A stretch of 64,000 bases of DNA from DATAMF01 sp964472565 (GTDB lineage: Bacteria; Chloroflexota; Anaerolineae; Aggregatilineales; Aggregatilineaceae). The position numbers were made by a program, and so were the translations under genes. A model generated the notes under the pieces. That model was not told the DNA's origin, made no database searches, and saw nothing but the letters and a program-made list of their open reading frames with translations. Below, one piece after another: positions 17,601 through 26,526 of this stretch (the stretch's first letter is position 1; the number at the start of each line of letters is the position of its first letter). Location of the stretch: positions 42,583 through 106,582 of the forward strand of contig CAYYNB010000001.1 of NCBI GenBank assembly GCA_964472565.1, written 5' to 3'.

Positions 17601-20600
17601 TATCACAATCACCAATAACTCGGTTGAACAAACGGTGACGCTGACCGACGTTCAGGATTCGGTGCTGGAAGCATCACCGTACAATATTCCGGTGAACGTG
17701 ACCGACTTTGTCCCCAGCGTCCTGAGTCCAGGGCAAAACGTCAGCCACAGCTATACAATCCCGGCGGTTGAGGCCACACCGACCCCGCTGCTGAATATCT
17801 TTGTGGCAACGGGCACCCGTTCGTATGATGGGGCCAGCGTTTCCGGCTCGGATGACTGGTCGATTGAAATCGGCTGTCCCATCGGCTTCCTGTTGGATGT
17901 TCAAAACATCGATGACCGGGTCGCACCGATGGAACCGGATGATGTGTTGGGTGAATGGCTGCGCTGGAATATTCGCGTAGTGAACATCACCGACAGCGCT
18001 ATTGATAACATTGTGGTCACGGATACACTCGGCAGTCTCAATGTCAACGTCGGCACGCTGGCCTCGAAGGGGTATTATGATTTACCGGCCTTCGAGAGAC
18101 AGATTACCAATCAATACTACGGCGCTGGCGAAGACTTTATGGGTACGACGCTGACCGCCACCTTCTCTGGTGGTCCCGGCATGCCCGCTCAATGCGTTGC
18201 GCCGGTCAAGTATCAGGTCTACAGCCCGATCTACATCATGAAACTGCCGGATCCGATTGTGGCCTTCACGGGCGAGACGGTGCGTTATCATTTCTACCTG
18301 GGCAATGTGACGGAAATGGACGACCCGCCGGAATATGAGCCGACAGCCTGGTATATTAATCAGGTGTCGGACCCGATGCTGGTCCCGAATCCCATTCCAT
18401 TTGACTTTAACCGCAACGGGAGCATTGCGCCGAATGAAACTGCGGGCGCGCTGCCGCCGACCAATGATGATCCGCTTGATCTGTTGAATGGGCCGCTGTA
18501 CAACTACATCGACTACGAAATCCAGCCCGCCGATCCAGACGAACTGACCAATACGGTTACGGCGGAATTCCCCGACCCGGCGGACCCTGACTTTACGTTC
18601 TATACGTGGTGGGACGCGGTGGTGTATACGGGCGATGCGCTGGAAATCAAGAAGGTTCCGAGCACTACCCAGGCTTCACCAGGCGTCGTTGTCACCTATG
18701 ACTATTCGATCCAGAATGTCAGCCCATATCTGATCCAAAACATCACATTTGTTGATGACCGGATCGGCGATCTCACGCCACTGTTGACAACCCAATCGCT
18801 CAATCCGGGCGATCCGCCGATCCTCATCGAAGGGATCGAATATACGATCAAGGTGAACGATCCCGACCCGGTGACGAACACGGCAACGGCTGAGGGTGAC
18901 ATTGTTTTGGACCCCGCACAGCCGCCCAAGCATATCACCAGCGCGGCTACGGCCTCGGTAGACCTGATCGATCCCGATGTCACCATCGACAAGTACCCGC
19001 TCTATATTGACGATACCCCGCTGCCGGATGCTTTGCCGGTCAGCCAGCCGGATGGTCAATTCGAGGGGCATGTTGGTGAAAACATCAAATACTGCTTTAC
19101 CCTTACCAATAACAACACCACCACCGGCCCGGATCGGCCCTATGTGGGTGATCTGAAACTTCAGGACCTGACCCTGGATGCAACCGGTGTCGCGCTGCAA
19201 AGCCAGTTTGAGGCGGCCCTGGATGCGCTGGGCACACCTTATGGTCCGCGCTACGTGGAAGTGGATGGGGTGCGTTCCTACCGCCTGTACGCGGGTGAAA
19301 CCGTAACCTTCTGCTTTGGCACCCCGCGCCAGTTGACCCGTGCGCTGGGGGATCCGGTGCTCAACACCGTCGTGCTAGACGGTGTGGCGTCGAGCGGCGC
19401 GATTGTCCACGACGAAGACGAAGCGGCGATTGACCTGCTTGGCACAGATATTATGATCACCAAGATTCCGTCGCAACCGCTGGCCTTTGTGGGCGAAGAG
19501 ATCACCTATACCATTCGGATCGAAAACGGCCAACCGCTGGCGAGCGGCAGCAATATCACGGATATTGTTGTGACCGATACATTCCAGAGTGGTGTTCCGG
19601 TTGAACTCGATCTGGCTGAGTTTGACTGGTCGCACAGTGGTATTGCGGGCACACCGGATGGCGAACTGGCACCGGGTGGTTATGCGCTCTATACCTACAG
19701 CTACACCATTCAATCCGGCGATCCTGATCCGCTCGAAAATGCCGCTACGGTAGAGGGTATTCTGAACAACGCCCAGATGGACCCCGTCGAGGACAGCACT
19801 CGCGCGGTGCTCGCCGTGACAGAAAGCCAGCTTCTGGTGCGCAAGACGGCTTCACCGAGTATTGCACGTCCGGGTGACGAAGTGACCTATACCATCAGTA
19901 TCGTAAACGTGGGCCAGATTCAGGTCCAGGATATTGTGGTGGATGACGTGCAGTATGGCACCTCGACACACTACGAAGGCGTCATTGGGGTTGATCCCGG
20001 CGGCGCGCTGACCGACGATACGCTGGACCCGTTTGTTGAAACGGCGTTTATCACCTACACGGCGACGATGCCCGATGCGGCAACGCTGGCGCTGTTCCCG
20101 GATCGTGACCCATATATCAACACTGTGACAGTCACGGGGAAAATCTTTGATGGAAGCGGTCAGCCGCTGCCCGATGTCGTTTCGACGGCAACCGCTTCGG
20201 TTGACATTTTGCAGCCGAACGTCCGCATCTCGAAATCACCGGAAGTCGAAGCCTCGACGCCGGGCGGGAATGTGCTGTATACCATTACCATCACGAATAT
20301 CGGCGGGCCGAGCGAAACGCTCGAAGGGTTAATCTTCACAGATATTGCCAGCGACCCGCCTGTTAGTATCGCGCTCGATACAGTATGCGCGGTGCCAGCC
20401 GACTGTACGTTCCGGTATGGCCCAGAGCCGTACACCGACTCGGATGGCAACGGCACACTCGATCAAGCAAACCCGCTGAATAATCAGCCCTACGATCCGG
20501 CGCACGGGTTGCAGTCCCGCGAACAACTCACCGGAACTATTCAGGTGGTGGTGCCGGATGACTTCGCCCTGAGTGAATTCACGAACGTGGTTGAGATTCG

Positions 20601-23600
20601 GGCGCATGTCCGGGCCAGTAGCCCCTCGAAAGATGTGATTGACCGCGCATCGGCGACTATCGACATCCGCGATGCGGGTATTCTGGTCGAAAAGACCGCC
20701 AATATGAGTTCGGCTCCGGTGGGCGCGAATGTGACCTACACGGTGCGTGTGACGAATGTGGGCGGCGTACCGATTGACCGGCTGGTGATCTCTGATCCGG
20801 GCATGAATGGGGCCTCCACGACTATCACTGTCGAGAACGGCTTCCCTGACACGGTAGAAACGCCGAGTGTGGATGACTCTGGTACACTCGATCCAGAAGA
20901 GGAGTACGTGCTCCCCTCCTACCAGCATACCATTACGGCAACCGATCCTGATCCGTATGTCAACCGCGTCACGGTGATGGGCTATACCGCGCGGGGCGCG
21001 GTGCTGAATGTGGCCGAAGCGACGGTTGATGTCCAGGCGGCAGGCATTCAGGTCGATAAGTTTGCGTGCGTGGGCGCTGATACGGACTCCGATCCGGCGA
21101 CCATCAATTCGCCCTGCCAGAATTGGGCGGATGTCAGCGACGCCACACCCGATACCGTGACCTACTATCTGCACTTCCGCAACCTGAGTATGGTTGCACT
21201 GGAATCGATCGAGGTGGCGGATACGCTGGCTCCGGCTTCCACCTTTGCCTCGATCACCTGGCCCGCCCCGAATAATGGGTTGGCAGCGGATGATGGCGTA
21301 GCGGGTGGAGCGGATGAACTGTGGTTTATGTATACACGCGATGTCCAGCCGGGAGACGCCGATCCACTGGCGAACCTGGTGACGGCATCGGCTTCGGTTG
21401 GGGCTTCGCCTATCCGCGTTCAGGACACCGCGACGGCGCAGATCGATCTGGTGACGAGCATGCTGCAACTCACCAAGACGGGTCCGGCGACGGCGACGGT
21501 AGGTTCAACGGTGACGTACAGCTTTACCGTGCGGAACCTGGACACGAACACGGGCGGCACGCCGATCACGGACATCAACATTGTTGATCCGCTGAGCGGC
21601 AGCCAGAACCCGATCTGTACGATTGCCTCAGTTCCTCCGAACTCGGTCAGTACCACGACCTGCCAGTTTAACCATGTGGTGACACTGGCTGATAACTCGC
21701 CGCTGGTCAATACGGCGGTGGCGACAGGTAGGCAAGGCAGCGTCACCGTCACCGATACGGCTACTCACTCCCTGGACATTGTGACACCGGGCCTGTCGGT
21801 CACAAAGACGGCAGATCGTCAGGTGGCGCGTATCGGGGATACGGTGACGTACACCTATGAAATCACCAATACAGGGACCGTGTCTCTCACCAACATCGTG
21901 GTGGACGAGACCGACCCCTTGATTACGGATGCGAGTTATCAACCTTCCGCATGGCTGACGTCGCTCCCGGTGGGCCAGACGATGGTCCGCACGGCAACAC
22001 ACGTCATCACGGCGCAGGACCCCGATCCGTATATCAATACGTTTACGGTCACAGGTATGGCGGGGACGACCCCTCTGAGCGCTAATGCATCGGAGACGGT
22101 CTACATCGCCAACGGTAATCTGGTGGTGTCGAACATGCCGAGCGCCAACTATGTCGTGGCGGGCGGCACGGTCACATTTACCTATACCATCACTAACCTC
22201 AGCGCCACCGATACGCTGGATACGATTGTCGCCACAGACGGCCTGTGTGATACAGCGCTGGCGACGCAGCTTACAACGCAGCTTCCATCTGGACAGCTTG
22301 GCCCCGGTGTGAGCGTCACGCTGTTCTGCACCGTCACCGCTCAACTGCCTGGCCCGGTAGTCTCGACATTCTATGTCCAGGCCAACGACAGCGGCACAAC
22401 CGTTTTCGACTCAGCGACGGCGGAAGTCCAGGTGATCACAGGTGGGGTACTGGTTACGAAGACAGCCAACAAGACGGTGGTTGACTCCACGGGTACGGCT
22501 GACGAACGGACCATTACCTACACGGTTGAAGTAACGAATGTCGGTACAGAACCGCTGGATACCTTCACGATCACCGATTCGCTGATGGTGCCCGGCCCGA
22601 TCACAGTGACGACACTTCAGCCTAACGAGAGCTTCATCATCACCTATCCCTACGTGGTGCCGAATACTGCTCCTATACCCGATTCGGTGACGAATACGGT
22701 CACGGTGCAGGCGCGTGGGGCAACGTCATCCACACCGGCCAATCCGGTGTACTACACGGACAGTGATTCGGCGTCCGTCGCGGTTACGAACGGCGCGGCT
22801 GATCTGGTCATCACGAAGGAAGTCAGCCGGGCGCGGGTCGCGGTAAACGGTACAGCGGCTGAACGCACCCTGACCTACACCTTCCAGATTCGTAATGTCA
22901 GCACCAACACGGTCACAGACATTACGCTGGATGATACGCTGGTCTCGCCGACGGCTATCGCCGTGCCCGATCTGGCTCCCGGCAATGTCTGGACCACCAC
23001 CCGGCAGTACGTTGTTCAGCCGACCTATACATTGCCCACACTGCCCAATACCGCGACGGTATACGCGGGTGGCGATGCACAGGATTCGGCGACGGCGACA
23101 GTCGAAGTGCAGGTGCTCAGCCTCACCAAGACTGCTCCGGCTTCAGTAACCGTTGGCAGTTCGATCCAGTACACGCTGACGGCGACGAACCTCAGCACGG
23201 CGACGATCCCGGCGGCGGGCAACACGATCACGATCAACGATCCGCTGCTCTCAGCCGCGCCGATCAATCTGACGATCCCGGCGGCAGGTCTTCCGTCGGG
23301 CGGCACACTGCAAGTGATCCAAAACTATCCGGTTGATGCGGCTTCTACCGCGACTCAGATCGACAACACCGCAACGCTGTACATGAATAATGTTCTGCAA
23401 GATACGCGTTCGGTGAGTGTGGCTGTGATGCGGACGGGCATCGAAGTGACCATCCCGGCGAATGGGATTGTCCAATATGCGACCAATTCGACGGGGGGAC
23501 AGGTTTCACTCACCTATGCCCAAACGGGCGAACCGGTTGAGATCACCTTCGTCATCCGAAATACGGGCGCTGATCCGCTGACGAATGTCACCTACACGGT

Positions 23601-26046
23601 GGGTATCGAAGGGTTTGCGAGCGCGACCTGCCAGCAAATCTCACCGGCGGCCCCGGCTCCCTTCTCGTTAGCAGGCGGGGCCTCGCAGCAAGTGACCTGC
23701 CGTTATATCCCGCCGGTGGCTGATGCCTCCTACCGGGCGACGGATGGCCTCGTACGCGATGTCACCGTGACGGTTGCGGGTACGGCGGGCGCAACAACGG
23801 TCAACGATACGACTGCCGATCAAACCCCGGCTGCGCCTCAACTGCGGCTGGTCGATCTCCGCTTGCAAGCGCTGATCGTCTTCCTGGCGGATCCGGTTGC
23901 CGGTCCAGTGATCACGACTGCGGATCCGGGCGATACGGTTTATGTCGGTATCCAACTTACCAATCTGGGCGCGTCGCGTCTGGGCTGCACCAATACAGAA
24001 GCGCCTGAGGTAGCCGGGGAACTGCCGCCGTGCCACTTGAGCATCACGCCGAACGGCGGTGTCGATCTGGCAACACTGCTTACGCCGCTGCAAACGCAAA
24101 TCCAGAACACGGTCTTGAATGGCAACGATGGTACATCGAATGTCGGTGACGAGATCGCCCAGTTTGTCACGGCAGCTTACACTGTTCCCGCCACCGGGCC
24201 GACAATCACGTTTGGTGTTGCAGCCGTAGGCGGTTACTATACGGTGCCCGCTGAAATCACGGCGGATCTGCTGCCGTACTATATGGCGATTCAGGCCAGT
24301 GACTCGGAAACGCTGACGGTTCAAAGCGCATCTCTTTCGGTCACAATGGCGGCCAATCCGATACCGCCGATCTTTGGACAAAGCATCACCTACACCGTTA
24401 CCTTCCACAATAACGGTAATGTTCCCATTCGGATCGACAGCGACGGCGTTGTTGCCGGGGGTGGTCAACCGGATGGTATCGTCTACTACCAGTTTGCCTC
24501 AGTCACAGCGTCGGCTGGGACCAGCGGCCTTGAGTTGATGAGCAATGATTATCGTCAGACTAGCCCGTTAACGGTTAGCCCGGCGACGATCCCCGCTGGC
24601 GGAACGGCGACGGCGACACTGGCGAAGACCGAAGACCGGACTTCGACCTATGCCTTTATCGTCACCTACCGCTCGCCCGATATTTCAAGTGGTACTGTTC
24701 AGGAAGCGCGGATGAACCTGACGCCGTCGCAGGTCACAACGGCAACGGCGACGGGCACGATCACGCCGACGGTTGATCCGTCCACGCTCGATCCGAACGC
24801 GACGGAACCCACCGTAACCAAGACAACGGATGTCGATACGGTTCAGTTGAGCGGTGCGGTAGCCTGGGTGGTGACGGTGCGCAACGGCAGCACAACGGCC
24901 ATGTCGAACGTCATCGCGCAGGATGCGGTACCGTCTACGCTCAACGTCGTCAGCGCGACATCCAGCAAGGGGACGACGGTCACAGATGGCCGCCTGATCA
25001 CGGTGACGATTGGCTCGATGCAGCCGGGTGAAACGGCGACAATCACCGTCAACACCATGCTCAATGAAACGGCAACGTCGCCGTCTACGATCTCCAACAC
25101 GGCGTGCGCGCAGCGTCAAGGCGGCACGCAGGTCTGCGAGACTGCCAGTGTCAGCGTGGGCGCGTCGGTCGAAAATCTGCCTTCAACGGGTATTCGTTCG
25201 GAAACACCGGGCCTGCGCCTGGATGGACTGTTTGGTATCTTGTTGGTGGGGGCGCTCATGCTGTTGATGGGTGCCCAACCCCAGAACCGCCGTCTGATGC
25301 TCGTCGGTCTGTTCCTGCTCGTCGCGGTGATCGCGGTGGCAGGGGCGGTGATTGTGCTGGTGACGGGTGGCGAGGATGAGGAACAGCCGGCACCGACGCA
25401 GGCAGCAGCGATGAATGCAACGGTGCCCGCGTTAACCGAGACGCCGCTGGCGACGGTTCCGGCGGGCGGTATGGTAGTCGAGGGAGCGTGGCCCACCGCC
25501 ACGCCCCAACCGACGTATCCTATGCCGACGGTGGAAGGGACCAGGTTCCCGGTTATGATGCAGTTCCCCGCGACGGCGACACCCTACAGTTCCCCGACGC
25601 CTGGCGGGGAGCGCTATCTGCTCATTCCCAAGCTGGCGGACCAGTTTGAGGCTCCGATTCCCATTGTCAATCTGCCGATTGTGGACCGGCATTGGGATGT
25701 CAGCGGCCTGGGCTACTATGTCGGCTGGTTGGAGGGTACCAACTGGTTAGAACAAACCTGGGGCAATACGGTGCTGGTGGCGCACGTCCAACTGGGTTTC
25801 CATAACCCCGGCCCGTTTTGGGGCCTGGGCGAGTTGGTTCCGGGCGATGAAATCGTCGTGATGGAAGGTGGGAACCAAACGCGTTATGTGGTTACGTCCA
25901 CTCAGAAAGTTGATCCTGAAGATTGGACCGTAACCGCGCCCACTACCAGCCCGATCTTGACCTTGATCACCTGTACGGAGTGGGATCGCGCCGGGGGCGT
26001 GTTCTCGCAGCGGATGGTGGTCCAGGCGATACCGGCTCAAAGTTAA
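14659..26046 (+). CDS. Giant secreted DUF11-repeat protein with LPSTG motif, membrane hairpin and C-terminal sortase domain
   Basis: 3795 aa; ATG with AGGAG upstream. Residues 1-29 are a signal peptide. About 26 tandem DUF11-like Ig units of 100-140 residues follow (K-T start, GxxVTYxxxxxNxG core, many with a DPDPxxN turn); this family typically builds surface stalks. At 3507-3511 is LPSTG, the classic sortase cleavage motif, then a helix (about 3522-3539), a short QPQNRR loop, a second helix (3546-3568), an acidic then Thr/Pro-rich linker, and a sortase domain (about 3652-3795). That domain has H3709 (VAH), TLITC ending at C3772 and R3785, the catalytic His/Cys/Arg set. The positive loop predicts that LPSTG and the catalytic domain are both outside. 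I infer self-processing or self-anchoring; alternatively the sortase acts on other proteins. Its own terminator follows. Confidence 0.9.
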   Translation: MRRKMVSCFRALFVLILLLTSQAQMVLAADKPEPAPAAPASAASNADPAEWQLPFRQNEFSCKTWVNTFIVTALPPTGPDIAQAGNAVTPYGATLEDPALEHEVGDVVKVLTVIQNVTGSTNTPPNCTGTPETLTSMTANLALFDGMGPTFPYTSITLNLTFPGEAGTLPDGQIAWSLLNYTIPSTLQNNLVIDTRMNAMDAATPTPNLVEDTDSDDTVIVVGPGFRVVSFNPEVSAAAPGAFVNFTIIIQNTRGTAITAIGVVSPVNAFIGGCHEPSGFSGSKWVESPGQDPIPGGQIVTNALAECTFSTQIPADPAPESFSVMGELTATDTNLRTAVVQVTSAAVNVNLPAIAVQKTVNSIKRGAVVVQPPAAIGDVISYDIVVENTGEIPVNNILINDSLTGPIFISPSTELLPGEELPVTATYVVQSGGQDPLANQVTVTALGTSGGQKVNASAVATVDILDSALEVDLQALDPATGDPVTTRVVGQTIRYAMVLHNSGTATITGISYVNLTGSLYTFGAEPNLNNLSLTGGETSVVYEWLYTIADLDPEYNIPTPDPLISTVKVKGTANGTLVFAQDAATVDLTSEDFAFSVILLQPTTPSVLRGSEVVYQVSVANLNGTAPICNVRVDQYRIDPDTGLETLIVPNLPLAWPGTPGQLAAAGTSGDAASGLSTYLVTGQDKDPLHMVFKVTATTGCPTGGTTLSDRTSIVLDISEAQVNASLVANLGSDNLAEVGETITFTYLAQNVGTVLIRNLAASYCLPTRTDPIVCDQDLSLTRTSLGSFEDTTGSFDVPILAVDADANPFVVLVTLTGLDQKGNNLSIVTSLPVQIASDKLKASLTGPASAVVGDNVNFLYSIVYEDNPDSTVTLQDVVVYDMRTPTTVDDPADIYNVDHAVVGTYALLYANSPVNGSFFHRILQSEVEKDIYTQRLRVKAKIGGSTITGTAELDVTIVPIIGVLKTGPTQRIAGQEVQYDITITNNSVEQTVTLTDVQDSVLEASPYNIPVNVTDFVPSVLSPGQNVSHSYTIPAVEATPTPLLNIFVATGTRSYDGASVSGSDDWSIEIGCPIGFLLDVQNIDDRVAPMEPDDVLGEWLRWNIRVVNITDSAIDNIVVTDTLGSLNVNVGTLASKGYYDLPAFERQITNQYYGAGEDFMGTTLTATFSGGPGMPAQCVAPVKYQVYSPIYIMKLPDPIVAFTGETVRYHFYLGNVTEMDDPPEYEPTAWYINQVSDPMLVPNPIPFDFNRNGSIAPNETAGALPPTNDDPLDLLNGPLYNYIDYEIQPADPDELTNTVTAEFPDPADPDFTFYTWWDAVVYTGDALEIKKVPSTTQASPGVVVTYDYSIQNVSPYLIQNITFVDDRIGDLTPLLTTQSLNPGDPPILIEGIEYTIKVNDPDPVTNTATAEGDIVLDPAQPPKHITSAATASVDLIDPDVTIDKYPLYIDDTPLPDALPVSQPDGQFEGHVGENIKYCFTLTNNNTTTGPDRPYVGDLKLQDLTLDATGVALQSQFEAALDALGTPYGPRYVEVDGVRSYRLYAGETVTFCFGTPRQLTRALGDPVLNTVVLDGVASSGAIVHDEDEAAIDLLGTDIMITKIPSQPLAFVGEEITYTIRIENGQPLASGSNITDIVVTDTFQSGVPVELDLAEFDWSHSGIAGTPDGELAPGGYALYTYSYTIQSGDPDPLENAATVEGILNNAQMDPVEDSTRAVLAVTESQLLVRKTASPSIARPGDEVTYTISIVNVGQIQVQDIVVDDVQYGTSTHYEGVIGVDPGGALTDDTLDPFVETAFITYTATMPDAATLALFPDRDPYINTVTVTGKIFDGSGQPLPDVVSTATASVDILQPNVRISKSPEVEASTPGGNVLYTITITNIGGPSETLEGLIFTDIASDPPVSIALDTVCAVPADCTFRYGPEPYTDSDGNGTLDQANPLNNQPYDPAHGLQSREQLTGTIQVVVPDDFALSEFTNVVEIRAHVRASSPSKDVIDRASATIDIRDAGILVEKTANMSSAPVGANVTYTVRVTNVGGVPIDRLVISDPGMNGASTTITVENGFPDTVETPSVDDSGTLDPEEEYVLPSYQHTITATDPDPYVNRVTVMGYTARGAVLNVAEATVDVQAAGIQVDKFACVGADTDSDPATINSPCQNWADVSDATPDTVTYYLHFRNLSMVALESIEVADTLAPASTFASITWPAPNNGLAADDGVAGGADELWFMYTRDVQPGDADPLANLVTASASVGASPIRVQDTATAQIDLVTSMLQLTKTGPATATVGSTVTYSFTVRNLDTNTGGTPITDINIVDPLSGSQNPICTIASVPPNSVSTTTCQFNHVVTLADNSPLVNTAVATGRQGSVTVTDTATHSLDIVTPGLSVTKTADRQVARIGDTVTYTYEITNTGTVSLTNIVVDETDPLITDASYQPSAWLTSLPVGQTMVRTATHVITAQDPDPYINTFTVTGMAGTTPLSANASETVYIANGNLVVSNMPSANYVVAGGTVTFTYTITNLSATDTLDTIVATDGLCDTALATQLTTQLPSGQLGPGVSVTLFCTVTAQLPGPVVSTFYVQANDSGTTVFDSATAEVQVITGGVLVTKTANKTVVDSTGTADERTITYTVEVTNVGTEPLDTFTITDSLMVPGPITVTTLQPNESFIITYPYVVPNTAPIPDSVTNTVTVQARGATSSTPANPVYYTDSDSASVAVTNGAADLVITKEVSRARVAVNGTAAERTLTYTFQIRNVSTNTVTDITLDDTLVSPTAIAVPDLAPGNVWTTTRQYVVQPTYTLPTLPNTATVYAGGDAQDSATATVEVQVLSLTKTAPASVTVGSSIQYTLTATNLSTATIPAAGNTITINDPLLSAAPINLTIPAAGLPSGGTLQVIQNYPVDAASTATQIDNTATLYMNNVLQDTRSVSVAVMRTGIEVTIPANGIVQYATNSTGGQVSLTYAQTGEPVEITFVIRNTGADPLTNVTYTVGIEGFASATCQQISPAAPAPFSLAGGASQQVTCRYIPPVADASYRATDGLVRDVTVTVAGTAGATTVNDTTADQTPAAPQLRLVDLRLQALIVFLADPVAGPVITTADPGDTVYVGIQLTNLGASRLGCTNTEAPEVAGELPPCHLSITPNGGVDLATLLTPLQTQIQNTVLNGNDGTSNVGDEIAQFVTAAYTVPATGPTITFGVAAVGGYYTVPAEITADLLPYYMAIQASDSETLTVQSASLSVTMAANPIPPIFGQSITYTVTFHNNGNVPIRIDSDGVVAGGGQPDGIVYYQFASVTASAGTSGLELMSNDYRQTSPLTVSPATIPAGGTATATLAKTEDRTSTYAFIVTYRSPDISSGTVQEARMNLTPSQVTTATATGTITPTVDPSTLDPNATEPTVTKTTDVDTVQLSGAVAWVVTVRNGSTTAMSNVIAQDAVPSTLNVVSATSSKGTTVTDGRLITVTIGSMQPGETATITVNTMLNETATSPSTISNTACAQRQGGTQVCETASVSVGASVENLPSTGIRSETPGLRLDGLFGILLVGALMLLMGAQPQNRRLMLVGLFLLVAVIAVAGAVIVLVTGGEDEEQPAPTQAAAMNATVPALTETPLATVPAGGMVVEGAWPTATPQPTYPMPTVEGTRFPVMMQFPATATPYSSPTPGGERYLLIPKLADQFEAPIPIVNLPIVDRHWDVSGLGYYVGWLEGTNWLEQTWGNTVLVAHVQLGFHNPGPFWGLGELVPGDEIVVMEGGNQTRYVVTSTQKVDPEDWTVTAPTTSPILTLITCTEWDRAGGVFSQRMVVQAIPAQS

Positions 26047-26054
26047 ACGATGTG

Positions 26055-26090
26055 GGGGGCGGCTACCCAGTCGTCCCCTTTTTTTCTTTT
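26055..26090 (+). terminator. Intrinsic terminator of the giant gene
   Basis: A 10-bp GC-rich stem with two G-T pairs (26055-26064 with 26069-26078), 4-nt loop, followed by a run of seven T and then CTTTT. It ends just before the ridA ribosome-binding site. Confidence 0.8.
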
Positions 26091-26112
26091 ATTCCCAAAG
26101 GAGACTCTCAAG

Positions 26113-26496
26113 ATGTCGCGTGAAGTTATCGCTACGCCCAACGCTCCCGCCGCGATTGGCCCCTATTCCCAGGCGATCAAAGCGAATGGTTTTGTGTATG
26201 TGTCGGGGCAGGGGCCGCTGATTCCAGGGACGAAGGACTTTGCTGGCGAAACAGTTGCCATCCAGACGGAACAGGCGCTCAAAAATATCGCCGCCATTTT
26301 AGCGGCGGCTGGAACGGATATGGCGCATGTGGTCAAAGTGACGGTTTTGCTGGCCGATATGGGCACGTTTGCCGAAATGAATGCGGTTTATAACACCTTT
26401 TTCCCCGCCGAACCTCCGGCGCGCACCACGTTTGCGGCCAAAGGCCTTCCGATGAACATCCTGGTTGAGATCGATGCTGTAGCCGTGCTGCCCTGA
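26113..26496 (+). CDS. ridA: RidA family enamine/imine deaminase
   Basis: 127 aa, the standard RidA/YjgF length. ATG 26113 follows AAAGGAG. It opens with APAAIGPYSQAI and contains VYVSGQGPL, PARTTFAAKGLP with the conserved substrate-carboxylate Arg, and ends in VEIDAVAVLP. RidA hydrolyses reactive 2-aminoacrylate-type enamines released by PLP enzymes; it is a cytosolic trimer. No PLP enzyme is adjacent, so context adds nothing. It follows a terminator and is probably expressed separately. Confidence 0.95.
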   Translation: MSREVIATPNAPAAIGPYSQAIKANGFVYVSGQGPLIPGTKDFAGETVAIQTEQALKNIAAILAAAGTDMAHVVKVTVLLADMGTFAEMNAVYNTFFPAEPPARTTFAAKGLPMNILVEIDAVAVLP

Positions 26497-26503
26497 TTGG
26501 ACG

Positions 26504-26526
26504 AGGGGCGTACTGGCTACGCCCCT
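26504..26526. terminator. Hairpin between convergent ridA and kinase genes
   Basis: A 9-bp perfect stem (26504-26512 with 26518-26526), loop of 5 nt, with a short T-rich tail. It overlaps the last base of the kinase stop codon. Confidence 0.5.
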
